Assembly: GCF_006337125.1 (NCBI RefSeq)
Contig: NZ_CP040887.1
Location: forward strand, 2,418,001-2,482,000
DNA from: Serinicoccus chungangensis
GTDB taxonomy: Bacteria; Actinomycetota; Actinomycetes; Actinomycetales; Dermatophilaceae
Length of the DNA: 64,000 bases
Direction of reading: 5' to 3'
The notes beneath the pieces were generated by a model. The model had not been told where the DNA came from. It saw only the letters and a program-made list of their open reading frames with translations, and made no database searches. Within the stretch, counting starts at the first letter, position 1. Each line of letters starts with the position of its first letter. Position numbers and translations under genes: made by a program. This document shows, one piece after another, positions 16,276 to 26,806 of the stretch.

Positions 16276-16878
16276 CTAGTCGCGCGTCTCGACGCTGGCC
16301 AGCAGCTCGGCGGCCTCCGCCTCCTGCGCGGTGCCGTGCACGACCACCGTCGTCCCGTCCGCGTCCTGGGGGCCGAGCAGCCAGGCGTGCTCCGCGTTGC
16401 CGGACTCGGCCTCCCAGACCTCCCAGGCGTCCTCCCCCGTCGGGCCGGTGAGGTCGGTCTCCCCGACGCGGTCGGCCCCCGTCAGGACCGCGTCCTGCCA
16501 GGCCTGGTCCACCCCGGCGGCCTGGTGCAGGGCGAGGTACTCCCCCTGCGGGGTGACGTAGGAGATGTGCCAGGTCGGCACCTGCTCCAGCGGCTCGAAC
16601 CAGACGACGGTCGGGGTCCACCCCTCGCCCGGGTCCGGCACCCACACGGGCCAGTCCGCCTGCGTCGCGGCATACGACGCCGTGGTGCCGACCTCCACCT
16701 GGCGCGGCTGCGGCTCGGACGGGTTGTAGGTGAGCGACCACCACACCAGCACGACCGCGAGCACGAGCAGCGTGGAGTAGACCATGTTGCGCACCGTGTA
16801 GGACGCCAGCCGCTGGCGGCGCCGGTCCGGTGCGGGACCGGCGGGCGGGGCCGGGCTGGTCTGCGACGGGGTGCTCAC
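16276..16878 (-). CDS. DUF4245 membrane-anchored protein
   Basis: The 200-residue protein has a Pro-rich, basic cytoplasmic N terminus, one transmembrane helix at about residues 33-52 ('[19 protein letters not shown]') and an outside domain with '[14 protein letters not shown]', typical of the actinobacterial DUF4245 family. The function of the family is unknown. Start GTG 16878 has GGAGGG just upstream. It is divergent from glpX and next to xseB, an order also found in mycobacteria, which supports the family call. Confidence 0.85.
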   Translation of the reverse strand: MSTPSQTSPAPPAGPAPDRRRQRLASYTVRNMVYSTLLVLAVVLVWWSLTYNPSEPQPRQVEVGTTASYAATQADWPVWVPDPGEGWTPTVVWFEPLEQVPTWHISYVTPQGEYLALHQAAGVDQAWQDAVLTGADRVGETDLTGPTGEDAWEVWEAESGNAEHAWLLGPQDADGTTVVVHGTAQEAEAAELLASVETRD

Positions 16879-16969
16879 CCCTCCATGGTCGCACCCCCGG
16901 CAGCCCGGCGCGGAGGCGAGCGCACCCGCTAGGGTGACCGGCAGCATCGTCTCGCCCAAGGAGGGGCCC

Positions 16970-17992
16970 ATGGCCGACCGCTCGCCCAAGACCACCGACC
17001 AGGTCCTCCCGGATCGCAACCTGGCCCTCGAGCTGGTGCGGGTCACCGAGGCCGCCGCCCTCGCCGCCGGCCGTTGGGTCGGCCGAGGCGACAAGATCCT
17101 GGCCGACAACGCCGCCGTCGAGGCCATGCGCAAGGTCATCTCGCAGGTCGCCATGGACGGCGTGGTGGTCATCGGGGAGGGCGAGAAGGACGAGGCGCCG
17201 ATGCTCTTCAACGGCGAGCAGGTCGGGGACGGCCACGGGCCCGCCGTCGACGTGGCCGTGGACCCCATCGACGGGACCACCCCGACCGCCAAGGGCATGG
17301 ACAACTCCATCGCGGTGATGGCCGTGTCCGAGCGGGGCACGATGTACGACCCCTCGGCCGTCTTCTACATGGACAAGCTCGTCGTCGGCGCCGACGTCGC
17401 CGACCGGGTCGACATCCGGCTGCCCGTTGGGGAGAATCTGCGGCGCATCGCGCGCGCCAAGAAGCGGTATGTCGAGGACCTCACCGTCATCATGCTCGAC
17501 CGCCCCCGCCACGACCGCTACACCCACGAGGTCCGGGAGGCCGGCGCCCGGCTGCGGTTCATCACCGACGGCGACGTCGCCGCCGCCATCGCCGCCGCCC
17601 GGGAGAACTCCTCGGTCGACATGCTCATCGGCATCGGGGGGACCCCGGAGGGGATCATCACCGCCTGCGCGATGAAGGCCATGGGCGGGGTCATCCAGGG
17701 CCGCCTGTGGCCCAAGGACGACGAGGAGCGGCAGAAGGCCATCGACGCCGGTCACGACCTCGACCGGGTGCTGTCCACCGACGACCTCGTCACCGGCGAC
17801 AACTGCTTCTTCGTCGCGACGGGGATCACCACAGGGGAGCTCCTGGACGGGGTGAAGTACGGCTCCGGCACTGCCGTGACGCAGTCCCTGGTCATGCGCT
17901 CGCGCTCCGGCACCATCCGGGAGATCACCTCCCACCACCGCCTGGACAAGGTGGCCGCGATCGCCGACGCCCTGTCCCCGGACGCCGTCTGA
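16970..17992 (+). CDS. glpX: Class II fructose-1,6-bisphosphatase
   Basis: GlpX removes the 1-phosphate of fructose-1,6-bisphosphate in gluconeogenesis and is the usual FBPase of actinobacteria. The 340-residue product has the Li-sensitive phosphatase-fold motifs '[15 protein letters not shown]' and '[19 protein letters not shown]' with the metal-binding Glu and Asp residues, and '[20 protein letters not shown]'. An AGGAG sequence lies 5 nt before ATG 16970. Its TGA overlaps the ATG of the PfkB kinase gene (TGATG), so the two are translated together. Confidence 0.97.
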   Translation: MADRSPKTTDQVLPDRNLALELVRVTEAAALAAGRWVGRGDKILADNAAVEAMRKVISQVAMDGVVVIGEGEKDEAPMLFNGEQVGDGHGPAVDVAVDPIDGTTPTAKGMDNSIAVMAVSERGTMYDPSAVFYMDKLVVGADVADRVDIRLPVGENLRRIARAKKRYVEDLTVIMLDRPRHDRYTHEVREAGARLRFITDGDVAAAIAAARENSSVDMLIGIGGTPEGIITACAMKAMGGVIQGRLWPKDDEERQKAIDAGHDLDRVLSTDDLVTGDNCFFVATGITTGELLDGVKYGSGTAVTQSLVMRSRSGTIREITSHHRLDKVAAIADALSPDAV

Positions 17993-18924
17993 TGGCGGCC
18001 GTCCTCACGGTCGGTGAGGCGCTCATCGACATCGTCGTCCCCCACGACGGGGGCGAGCGCAGCGAGCACGTCGGGGGCTCGCCCGCCAACGTCGCGATCG
18101 GGCTCGCGGCGCTGGAGCACGAGAGCCGCCTCACGGCATACCTCGGGGCGGACGAGCACGGCGAGCGGGTGCGCCGTCACGTCGAGCGCTACGGCGTGAC
18201 CCTCACCGAGGGGTCCGACGAGGCCCCCCGCACCTCCACCGCGACGGCGCACCTCGACGCCGACGCGGTCGCCACCTACGACTTCGACCTGGCCTGGGAG
18301 GTGGGGCCGCAGGACCTCACCGGCGTCGGCCACGTGCACACGGGATCCATCGCCGCCACCCTGGAGCCCGGCGGGTCGGCCGTCGTCGAGCTCATCGAGA
18401 GGGCGCGCGCGGAGGCCACCGTCTCCTACGACCCCAACGCGCGGCCGACGATCATGGGTGCCCCGGAGGACGCGCGCGGACGCATCGAGGAGTGCATCGG
18501 CCGCAGCGACGTCGTCAAGGCGAGCCTCGAGGACGTCGAGTGGCTCTACGGCGAGGCCGACCAGGCCGACGTCGTCGACATCGTGCACCGCTGGGGCCAG
18601 CTGGGGCCGCACCTCGTGGTGGTGACCCGCGGCGGGGAGGGTGCCGTGGTGCACCTGTCGCGCGACGACACCACCCTGGAGCTGCCCTCGCTCACCGTGC
18701 AGGTCGTGGACACCGTGGGGGCCGGCGACTCGTTCATGTCCGGCCTGGTGAGCGGGCTCCTCGACGCCGGGCTCCTCGGGTCGACCGAGGCGCGCTCCCG
18801 CCTGGCCCGGGCCGAGCTGGAGGACATCGCACCGGCGCTGGAGCGGGCGGTCGCCTGCGCGGGCTGGACCGTGGCGCGGTCGGGCGCGGCCGCCCCGACC
18901 CGCGGCGACCTCGGCCTGTCCTGA
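17992..18924 (+). CDS. PfkB-family sugar kinase (fructokinase-like)
   Basis: This ribokinase-fold kinase has 310 residues: 'VGGSPANVAIGLAALE' (PfkB signature 1) and the catalytic 'DTVGAGDSFMSGLV' (signature 2, Asp base). 'YDPNARPTIMG' is typical of bacterial fructokinases, which phosphorylate fructose to fructose-6-phosphate. Coupling to glpX by a TGATG overlap fits fructose phosphate metabolism, but the sugar is not certain from sequence. Confidence 0.88.
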   Translation: MAAVLTVGEALIDIVVPHDGGERSEHVGGSPANVAIGLAALEHESRLTAYLGADEHGERVRRHVERYGVTLTEGSDEAPRTSTATAHLDADAVATYDFDLAWEVGPQDLTGVGHVHTGSIAATLEPGGSAVVELIERARAEATVSYDPNARPTIMGAPEDARGRIEECIGRSDVVKASLEDVEWLYGEADQADVVDIVHRWGQLGPHLVVVTRGGEGAVVHLSRDDTTLELPSLTVQVVDTVGAGDSFMSGLVSGLLDAGLLGSTEARSRLARAELEDIAPALERAVACAGWTVARSGAAAPTRGDLGLS

Positions 18925-18956
18925 CCGGTGCGACGGGCGCTCGGCCCCTGACCCAC

Positions 18957-18962
18957 TAGGCT
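18957..18962 (+). promoter_or_regulatory. -10 box TAGGCT for carbonic anhydrase, leaderless layout
   Basis: TAGGCT is 7 nt before the ATG at 18970, and no Shine-Dalgarno sequence lies between. Confidence 0.55.
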
Positions 18963-18969
18963 TCAGGGC

Positions 18970-19506
18970 ATGGACGCCACCTCCCCCGCCCCGGACGCCT
19001 CCGGCACCGCGCCCTTCGCCGACCTCCTGGCGGCCAACGCGACCTTCGCCACCGAGCACGCGGCCGAGCTCGAGGGCTTCGACGGGGTCGCCCGCGCCGG
19101 CGTGGCGATCGTCACCTGCATGGACTCCCGCATCCAGCCGCTGCAGATGCTCGGGCTCACGCACGGTGACGCCAAGATCTTCCGCAACCCGGGCGGCCGG
19201 GTGACCGACGCGGCGCTCGAGGCCCTCGTCCTCGGCGTGCACCTCCTCGGCGTCCGGCGCATCCTCGTCGTCCCGCACACCCGGTGCGCCATGACGAGCA
19301 GGACCGAGAACGAGCTGCGCGAGACCATCTCCGAGCTCTCCGGCATCGACGCGTGGTTCCAGCGCTTCCACGTCGTCAGCGACCAGGAGGCGGCGCTGGC
19401 CGAGGACGTCCACCGGGTGACCTCCCACCCGCTCATCCAGGGTCGGGCCGAGGTCGGGGGCTTCCGCTACGACGTCGACACAGGGCGTCTCACCCAGCTG
19501 GTCTAG
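18970..19506 (+). CDS. Beta-class carbonic anhydrase
   Basis: The enzyme interconverts CO2 and bicarbonate with a zinc held by two cysteines and one histidine. These are visible as Cys50 in 'VTCMDSR' (with the Asp52-Arg54 pair), His103 and Cys106 in 'VVPHTRCAMT'. 'NPGGRVTDAALEALVLGVHLLG' is the usual core. At 178 residues it belongs to the short actinobacterial type. The next gene starts 8 nt after its stop, so the two probably share a transcript, though a functional link is not obvious. Confidence 0.93.
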   Translation: MDATSPAPDASGTAPFADLLAANATFATEHAAELEGFDGVARAGVAIVTCMDSRIQPLQMLGLTHGDAKIFRNPGGRVTDAALEALVLGVHLLGVRRILVVPHTRCAMTSRTENELRETISELSGIDAWFQRFHVVSDQEAALAEDVHRVTSHPLIQGRAEVGGFRYDVDTGRLTQLV

Positions 19507-19514
19507 CCCGACCC

Positions 19515-20525
19515 GTGCCCGCCGCCCTGGCCCTCACCGCGCTCCCCCTGGCCCTGGTCCTCGGCCTGGCCGGCCTGGCCAAGCTGTCCGCGCCCGGTGC
19601 CACCGCCGACATGGTCCGGGCCCTGCGACTGCCGGGCCGGCTGCGACCGCAGGTGGTCGAGCGCGTGCTGCCCTGGGTCGAGATCGCGAGCGCCGGGCTC
19701 CTGCTCTCCCCGTGGCTCGTGACGTATGCCGTGGGGGCCGCGTCGGCGCTGACGCTCTGCCTCGCCTTCACCGCCGTGGTGGCCCGCGCCCTGCGTCTGG
19801 ACCCGCGACCGGACTGCGCGTGCTTCGGGCGGATCGGGGACCACCGCATCACCGCCCGCACCCTGCTCCGCAACCTGCTCCTCGTGGCCCTCGGCGCCGG
19901 TGCGGCGTGGGCCGCGCTGGGCGGGCGCACGGCCTGGGGTCTGCTGGCGGACTTCGGCCCCGCCGACTGGTGGTGGCTCGGCGTCGCCGTCGTGACCTCC
20001 GTGACGGCGGCCCTGGCGCTGGGCCGGCCGACGGCACCCACCCGCGTCGACCCCGCCCGCGCCGCGGACGAGGCCCGGGCCGGGGACGCCGCGAGGCCCG
20101 TCGGCGCGGGCGCGGCGCCCGCGCACCGGGACCTCGTGTCGTCGGTGCCGCTCGTCGACCGCGACCTCGACACCCTGACCCCCCTGACCCTGGCGGTCGC
20201 CGGCCCGCAGGTCCTGGTGCTGGTGAGCTGCTGGTGCGGACCGACCTTCGACGTCGTCAGCCGGCTGCCGCGGTGGCGGCAGGAGCACCCCCGGACCGGG
20301 ATCCACCTGGTCCACACCGAGCCGCCCTGGTCCGAGCCACGGGTGCGTGACCTCGCCGACGTCTGGTGGGACCCCGGTGGTCGGCTGCACGACTCGTGGG
20401 GCGAGGGGGCGCGTCCGACGGCCGTCCTCCTGGACGCGGACGGGCACGTCGAGGGCCCCGTCACCGGGGTGGCGGAGATCGAGAGGATGCTGGGCTACAG
20501 CGCCAACCGGTCGCGGACCACCTGA
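19515..20525 (+). CDS. MauE/DoxX-like membrane domain fused to a thioredoxin-like domain
   Basis: The 336-residue product starts with a four-to-five-helix MauE-type membrane domain (about residues 1-165), including the conserved 'CACFG' cysteine motif after the third helix. It ends with a thioredoxin-like domain (about 210-330) with '[11 protein letters not shown]' and '[11 protein letters not shown]'. MauE proteins help form disulfides in periplasmic partners, and TlpA-like domains act as thiol-disulfide exchangers, so an extracytoplasmic redox role is likely. The thioredoxin site reads Cys-Trp-Cys instead of Cys-x-x-Cys. Start GTG 19515 is close behind the carbonic anhydrase stop; the 3' end overlaps convergent glmM by 31 bp. 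Confidence 0.75.
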   Translation: MPAALALTALPLALVLGLAGLAKLSAPGATADMVRALRLPGRLRPQVVERVLPWVEIASAGLLLSPWLVTYAVGAASALTLCLAFTAVVARALRLDPRPDCACFGRIGDHRITARTLLRNLLLVALGAGAAWAALGGRTAWGLLADFGPADWWWLGVAVVTSVTAALALGRPTAPTRVDPARAADEARAGDAARPVGAGAAPAHRDLVSSVPLVDRDLDTLTPLTLAVAGPQVLVLVSCWCGPTFDVVSRLPRWRQEHPRTGIHLVHTEPPWSEPRVRDLADVWWDPGGRLHDSWGEGARPTAVLLDADGHVEGPVTGVAEIERMLGYSANRSRTT

Positions 20526-21841
20526 GCCAGCCGGTCGGCGCAGGCGGCCGCCCTCTCCTGCGAGTCGGCCTCGACCATCACCCGCACGACCGGCTCGGTG
20601 CCCGACTTGCGCAGCAGCACCCGGCCCCGGTCGCCGAGCTCGGCCTCGATCCCGGCGACGGCGGAGGCCACCCCCTCGTCCTGGCCCACCCGGTCCTTGT
20701 CGACGTCCTTGACGTTCACCAGCACCTGCGGCATCCGCGTCATGACGCCGGCCAGCTCGTGCAGCGCCCTGCCCGACCCGACCACCCGCTGGGCGAGGGC
20801 GAGGGCGGTGAGCACCCCGTCGCCCGTGGTGCCGTGCTCGAGCATGATGACGTGGCCGGACTGCTCCCCACCCAGGGAGTAGCCGTGCGCCCGCATCTCC
20901 TCCAGCACGTAGCGGTCACCGACCGCGGTCTGCACCACCCGCACCCCCTCGCGCTCCATCGCCTGCAGCAGGCCCAGGTTGCTCATGACCGTCGCGACCA
21001 GGGTGTCGTCGCGCAGCTCGCCCCGCTCGCGCATGCTCAGCGCCAGGATGGCCATGATCTGGTCACCGTCGACCTGGTCGCCGCGCGCGTCCACCGCCAG
21101 GCACCGGTCGGCGTCCCCGTCGAAGGCCACGCCCATGTCGGCCCCGCGCAGCCGCACGGCCTCCTGCAGCTGGTCGAGGTAGGTCGACCCGGCGCCCTCG
21201 TTGATGTTGAGCCCGTTGGGGTCGGCGCCGATGACGTCCACGGTCGCACCCGCCCGTCGGAACACCTCCGGCCCCACCTCGGAGGCGGCGCCGTGGGCCG
21301 CGTCGATGACGATCCGCAGGCCGTCCAGCCGCCCGGGAGCGGCCTCCAGCAGGTGCTCGATGTAGAACTCGGCCCCCCGCTGGAACGGGCGGATCCGGCC
21401 CACGCCGGCCCCGGTGGGACGCTCCCACCCGCCCCCCATCCGCTCGGAGATCCGGTCCTCGATCTCGTCGGCGAGCTTGTGCCCGCCGCTGGCGAAGAAC
21501 TTCAGCCCGTTGTCCGGCATCGCGTTGTGCGACGCGGAGAGCATGGCGCCCATCTCGGCGTTCATGCGCTGGGTGAGGTAGGCGATGGCCGGGGTCGGCA
21601 GCACGCCGGCGTCCAGCACGTCCACCCCGGCCGAGGCGAGCCCCGCCATGACCGCGGCCGACAGGAACTCCCCGGACGCCCGCGGGTCCCGACCGACGAC
21701 GGCGGTCGCCCGGTTGCCGCCGAAGACGCTGTGGCCCCCCAGCTCGTGCGCGACCGCCACCGACAGGTCGAGCGCCAGCTCGGCGGTGATGTCCTTGTTG
21801 GCCAGGCCGCGCACGCCGTCGGTGCCGAAGAGTCGTCCCAT
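20495..21841 (-). CDS. glmM: Phosphoglucosamine mutase
   Basis: GlmM converts glucosamine-6-phosphate to glucosamine-1-phosphate for peptidoglycan precursor synthesis. The 448-residue product starts '[12 protein letters not shown]', has the phosphoserine loop '[13 protein letters not shown]' (Ser104), the metal loop 'AFDGDADRC', the sugar loop 'GGEQSGHVI' and the phosphate loop '[12 protein letters not shown]'. ATG 21841 has AGGA 8 nt upstream. In many actinobacteria glmM follows rplM-rpsI directly; here a secreted protease gene stands between them. Confidence 0.97.
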   Translation of the reverse strand: MGRLFGTDGVRGLANKDITAELALDLSVAVAHELGGHSVFGGNRATAVVGRDPRASGEFLSAAVMAGLASAGVDVLDAGVLPTPAIAYLTQRMNAEMGAMLSASHNAMPDNGLKFFASGGHKLADEIEDRISERMGGGWERPTGAGVGRIRPFQRGAEFYIEHLLEAAPGRLDGLRIVIDAAHGAASEVGPEVFRRAGATVDVIGADPNGLNINEGAGSTYLDQLQEAVRLRGADMGVAFDGDADRCLAVDARGDQVDGDQIMAILALSMRERGELRDDTLVATVMSNLGLLQAMEREGVRVVQTAVGDRYVLEEMRAHGYSLGGEQSGHVIMLEHGTTGDGVLTALALAQRVVGSGRALHELAGVMTRMPQVLVNVKDVDKDRVGQDEGVASAVAGIEAELGDRGRVLLRKSGTEPVVRVMVEADSQERAAACADRLAQVVRDRLAL

Positions 21842-21936
21842 GGTCTGTTCCTGTCTCGCTGTCGGTCGAAGGGCTGACAGGGCAGTATGCCGCACCGAGG
21901 TGACGGCGGGACCGCTCCCTGCCCAGCCCGGCGGCA

Positions 21937-22002
21937 GGTCAAGCAGGCGTCAGGCTCCGGTCAAGCATCGGTCAGGATCCGGTAGAGGTTCGGTCTGCAG
22001 GG
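21937..22002 (+). promoter_or_regulatory. Array of six 11-nt direct repeats upstream of subtilase gene
   Basis: Read in steps of 11, the sequence gives GGTCAAGCAGG, CGTCAGGCTCC, GGTCAAGCATC, GGTCAGGATCC, GGTAGAGGTTC and GGTCTGCAGGG. The first four share GTCA(A/G)G and all six share GT at the same place. Exact 11-nt phasing of direct repeats is the binding pattern of OmpR/PhoB-type response regulators (for example PhoP boxes in Streptomyces and Mycobacterium) and of SARP regulators. The array ends 93 bp before the protease ATG and 95 bp before the divergent glmM start. Confidence 0.6.
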
Positions 22003-22018
22003 CCGCCCCGGCCCACCT

Positions 22019-22031
22019 TGACGCAGCGTCA
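22019..22031. promoter_or_regulatory. Inverted repeat TGACG-CAG-CGTCA
   Basis: A perfect 5-3-5 inverted repeat lies 16 bp after the 11-nt array and 64 bp before the protease ATG. Its first half overlaps TTGACG (22018-22023), which could be a -35 box; no good -10 box follows at the normal distance. Confidence 0.4.
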
Positions 22032-22095
22032 GGCGCGCACAGTGAGCCCGAGCGGTTGCACCGTCGCGACCGCCCCGCCTCATGAAGGAGCAGCT

Positions 22096-23817
<1,722 letters not shown>

Positions 23818-23832
23818 GGACCGGACGGGACG

Positions 23833-23873
23833 ACGACGGCCCGCCCGCAGCGTGGCTGCGGACGGGCCGTCGT
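23833..23873. terminator. Strong bidirectional terminator between subtilase and rpsI
   Basis: ACGACGGCCCG (23833-23843) pairs with CGGGCCGTCGT (23863-23873), and inside it CCGCAG pairs with CTGCGG around a 5-nt loop, giving 17 pairs with one mismatch. It lies 16 bp after the protease stop and 30 bp beyond the rpsI stop. Confidence 0.8.
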
Positions 23874-23903
23874 GGTGCGCCGGCCGGGGCCGGGCGCGGG
23901 AGG

Positions 23904-24410
23904 TCAGCGCTTGCTGTACTGCGGCGCCTTGCGGGCCTTCTTAAGGCCGGCCTTCTTGCGCTCGGGCACGCGGGCGTCACGGGTGAGCAGACCGGCGCGC
24001 TTGAGCGCGGGGCGGTTCAGCTCGGTGTCGATGCCGTTCAGCGAACGGGCCACGCCCAGACGGACCGCGCCCGCCTGACCGGAGGGGCCGCCGCCGTGGA
24101 CGCGGACGAGCACGTCGTAGGCGCCGTCCAGCTCCAGCAGGGTCAGCGCCTCGGCGGCGATCTGCTGGTGCACCTTGTTAGGGAAGTACTCGGCGAGGGT
24201 GCGGCCGTTGATCCGCCACTGGCCGGTACCCGGCACGATGCGGACCCGGGCGACGGCCTGCTTGCGGCGGCCGGTACCGGCGCCGGGCGAGGTGGCGCTC
24301 GGGCGCTGCGCCGCGGCCTCGGGAGCCGCGGAGGACTCGGTGGTGTACTCGGAGACGGCGTTCTCGTCGAAGTCGGCGCCGTCGGCGGTGTCGATGTCGT
24401 TGACAGTCAT
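23904..24410 (-). CDS. rpsI: 30S ribosomal protein S9
   Basis: S9 binds the 30S head with its C-terminal tail near the P-site tRNA. The core '[17 protein letters not shown]' to '[20 protein letters not shown]' and the invariant end 'PQYSKR' are present. The 168-residue product carries an acidic, Ala/Ser-rich N-terminal extension of about 45 residues, longer than in E. coli (130 residues) but known in actinobacteria. AAGGA lies 4 nt before the ATG. It is 16 bp behind rplM in one operon. Confidence 0.97.
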   Translation of the reverse strand: MTVNDIDTADGADFDENAVSEYTTESSAAPEAAAQRPSATSPGAGTGRRKQAVARVRIVPGTGQWRINGRTLAEYFPNKVHQQIAAEALTLLELDGAYDVLVRVHGGGPSGQAGAVRLGVARSLNGIDTELNRPALKRAGLLTRDARVPERKKAGLKKARKAPQYSKR

Positions 24411-24426
24411 AGGTCCTTCGGCTTCC

Positions 24427-24870
24427 TTACTGGGCGACCTGGGAGATCTCGAACGGGGACGGCTGCTGGGCCGCGTGCGGGTGGGTGTCACCCGCGTAGA
24501 CCTTGAGCTTGGAGATCACCTGCCGTCCCAGCGAGTTCTTCGGGAGCATGCCGCGGACGGCCTTCTCCACGGCGCGGGTCGGGTGCTTCTCGAGCAGCTG
24601 CTCGTAGGTCTCCGCCTTCAGCCCGCCCGGGTAGCCGGAGTGGCGGTAGGCCTTCTTCTGCTCCAGCTTGGCGCCGGTGAGGGCGACCTTGTCGGCGTTG
24701 ATGATGATGACGAAGTCGCCGGTGTCCATGTGCGGGGCGAAGATCGTCTTGTGCTTGCCGCGCAGGAGGATCGCGGTCTGGGACGCCAGGCGACCCAGGA
24801 CGACGTCCGTGGCGTCGATGACGTGCCAGGCGCGGGTGACCTCGCCGGCCTTCGGGGAGTAGGTGCGCAT
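24427..24870 (-). CDS. rplM: 50S ribosomal protein L13
   Basis: L13 is an early 50S assembly protein. The 147-residue product shows '[19 protein letters not shown]', '[15 protein letters not shown]' and '[12 protein letters not shown]', as expected, with normal length. It is the first gene of the rplM-rpsI operon; GAAGGTAGGCG just before the ATG contains the ribosome-binding site. Confidence 0.98.
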   Translation of the reverse strand: MRTYSPKAGEVTRAWHVIDATDVVLGRLASQTAILLRGKHKTIFAPHMDTGDFVIIINADKVALTGAKLEQKKAYRHSGYPGGLKAETYEQLLEKHPTRAVEKAVRGMLPKNSLGRQVISKLKVYAGDTHPHAAQQPSPFEISQVAQ

Positions 24871-24911
24871 TCGCCTACCTTCTTCGAGAGTTGGTGATGG
24901 GCAACCGTTCT

Positions 24912-24939
24912 AGTCTACCGACCGGTGACGGTCGGCCAA
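24912..24939 (-). promoter_or_regulatory. Promoter of rplM-rpsI
   Basis: On the minus strand TTGGCC (24934-24939) and TAGACT (24912-24917) are 16 bp apart and place the transcript start about 35 nt before the rplM ATG. Confidence 0.5.
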
Positions 24940-25002
24940 ACTCCGACAAAAGCGCAGGTCAGCGCGTATGCCGTGGGCTCGGCACCGATCCCTGGGCGGC
25001 CT

Positions 25003-25023
25003 TTGTGCACAACTATTGTGCAC
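25003..25023. promoter_or_regulatory. Repeated TTGTGCAC operator-like palindrome
   Basis: TTGTGCAC occurs at 25003-25010 and 25016-25023. The segment GTGCACAA-CTA-TTGTGCAC (25005-25023) is a perfect 8-3-8 inverted repeat, and TTGTGCACAA at 25003-25012 is itself a palindrome. It lies 45 bp before the start of the AI-2E exporter/regulator operon and 133 bp before rplM on the other strand. Confidence 0.6.
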
Positions 25024-25068
25024 CGGGTGCGCGGTGCCGTAGCCTCGACTCGTCGAGAGGAGCACGCC

Positions 25069-26238
25069 GTGCCCGTCCTGCCCCCCCTCCGGCGACGGCC
25101 CGCCCGGCCCGAGCGAGCACAGGTCGTCCCCGCGGCCCCTCCCCCGCCCGTCGCCGAGAGCCCGTGGCCTCGCGCCGTCCTCGTGCTCCTGGGCATCGCC
25201 CTGGCCTTCGCGGTCCTGCTCGGCCTGAACCAGCTCCGGGACTACATCGCCCCCACCTTCCTGGCGCTCAACCTGGTCCTGGCGGCGGCTCCGCTGCAAC
25301 GCTGGCTGGTCACTGTGGGGGTGCCGCGCATCATCGCCGCGGTGCTCACCGGCGGCGCGATCTTCGCCTTCCTCATCGCCTTCTTCACCGCCCTGGGGTG
25401 GTCCGCGGCCGCCATGGTGGAAGAGCTCAGCTCGCAGGAGTACCGCCAGCGCTACAGCGAGCTCTACACCCAGACCGTGACCTTCCTCGAGGGCTACGGG
25501 CTGCAGCAGGACACCCTGACCCAGCAGCTGGAGTCGGTGCTGGACCCGGCCCGCCTCATCGGTGCCCTGGGTGGGGTGATCGGCAACCTGGGCGGCATCC
25601 TCGGCCTGCTGACGACGACGGTCATCGTCATCTTCTTCCTCATGATCGACACCATGAGCGCCGGCCGCCGGATGGCCCTCGTCCAGGAGCAGCACCCCAA
25701 CGTCGCCCACGCCCTGGTGAGCTTCGCGCAGGGCGTCCGTCGCTACTGGGTCGTGACCACGCTGTTCGGTCTCATCGTCGCGGTGCTCGACGTCGTCGCG
25801 CTGTTCTGGCTCGGTGTCCCCCTGGCGCTGGCCTGGGGCGTGGTGGCCTTCCTCACCAACTACATCCCCAACATCGGCTTCGTCATCGGCCTGGTGCCCC
25901 CGGCGGCGGTCGCGCTGCTGGCCAACGGGCCGGTCAACGCCCTCCTGGTCGTCGTGGTCTACAGCGCCCTCAACTTCGTCATCCAGAGCCTCATCCAGCC
26001 CAAGTTCACCGGCGACGCGGTCGGTGTCACCCCGACGGTGGCCTTCATCTCCCTCATCGTCTGGGCCTGGGTGTTGGGCCCGGTGGGCGCGCTGCTGGCG
26101 CTGCCGGCGACCCTGCTGGTCAAGGCCGTGCTCATCGACGCCGACCCGCAGGCCCGCTGGGTCAACGCCTTCCTCGCAGCTCGCCCGGAGACGGCCCGGG
26201 CCGAGACCACCCGCGAGAGCTTCACCCAGGAGACGTGA
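25069..26238 (+). CDS. AI-2E family transporter
   Basis: The 389-residue membrane protein of the PF01594 family (TqsA/YdiK/PerM type) has a Pro/Arg-rich cytoplasmic start, helices near residues 30-100, a soluble loop of about 70 residues ('YRQRYSELYTQTVTFLEGYG'), and the conserved C-terminal helical block with 'FLTNYIPNIGFVIGLVPPA' and 'IQPKFTGDAVGVTPT'. Family members export small molecules or move ions; the substrate here is unknown. GTG 25069 has GAGAGGAG about 8 nt upstream. A winged-helix regulator follows after 1 nt. Confidence 0.88.
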   Translation: MPVLPPLRRRPARPERAQVVPAAPPPPVAESPWPRAVLVLLGIALAFAVLLGLNQLRDYIAPTFLALNLVLAAAPLQRWLVTVGVPRIIAAVLTGGAIFAFLIAFFTALGWSAAAMVEELSSQEYRQRYSELYTQTVTFLEGYGLQQDTLTQQLESVLDPARLIGALGGVIGNLGGILGLLTTTVIVIFFLMIDTMSAGRRMALVQEQHPNVAHALVSFAQGVRRYWVVTTLFGLIVAVLDVVALFWLGVPLALAWGVVAFLTNYIPNIGFVIGLVPPAAVALLANGPVNALLVVVVYSALNFVIQSLIQPKFTGDAVGVTPTVAFISLIVWAWVLGPVGALLALPATLLVKAVLIDADPQARWVNAFLAARPETARAETTRESFTQET

Positions 26239-26239
26239 G

Positions 26240-26806
26240 GTGAGCGAGCGGACCGCCCTGCGCGCCCTCGCGCACCCCCTGCGCAGCCGGCTCCTGGCCG
26301 AGCTGCGGGTGCACGGGCGCGCCACCGCCACCGAGCTGGCGCAGGCCCTGGAGACCCACACCGGCGCCACGTCCTACCACCTGCGCAAGCTCGCCGAGGT
26401 CGGGCTGGTGGAGGACACCCGCTCCGGCACCGGCCGGCGACGGGTATGGCGCGCCCTGGACCTGCCGCCCACCGCCGGCCTGGTCGACGAGCCGCTCGAC
26501 GAGGACGACGCGCAGGCGGCCGACTGGCTGGCGCTGGACTACCTCGCCCACTTCGGCGAGAGGGCCCGCGGCTGGATCCAGGACAAGGACTCCTACGAGC
26601 CGGCCTGGCGCGAGAGCTGCGGGCTGGAGGACCACCCGGTGCAGGTCACCGCCGAGCAGGTCACCGCGCTGCGCGCCGAGCTGCTGGAGGTGCTGGAGCG
26701 CTACCGTCGCGTCGGTCAGGGCAACCCCCAGGCCAAGCGCGTGGTCGTCTACACCTGTGCCCTGCCGCTCCCGCCCACCCTCACCGCACGAGCAGCGCAG
26801 CCGTGA
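26240..26806 (+). CDS. ArsR-like winged-helix regulator
   Basis: The 188-residue protein has an N-terminal ArsR/HTH_20 domain: 'LRALAHPLRSRLLAELRVHG', 'TATELAQALETHTGATSYHL' and 'RKLAEVGLVED', ending in a beta-wing 'GTGRRRVWRALD'. The C-terminal 100 residues are helical and rich in Trp and Glu, perhaps a ligand or dimer domain. There are no metal-binding cysteines. Its GTG follows the exporter stop after 1 nt, so it likely controls its own operon, possibly at the TTGTGCAC palindrome. The 3' end overlaps the convergent pullulanase gene by 26 bp. Confidence 0.8.
   Translation: MSERTALRALAHPLRSRLLAELRVHGRATATELAQALETHTGATSYHLRKLAEVGLVEDTRSGTGRRRVWRALDLPPTAGLVDEPLDEDDAQAADWLALDYLAHFGERARGWIQDKDSYEPAWRESCGLEDHPVQVTAEQVTALRAELLEVLERYRRVGQGNPQAKRVVVYTCALPLPPTLTARAAQP

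Noticed and set aside
22018..22046. Sigma-A promoter with TTGACG for the subtilase gene
   Set aside because: TTGACG is good, but no TAnnnT hexamer lies 16-19 bp downstream; the sequence is better described as an inverted repeat.
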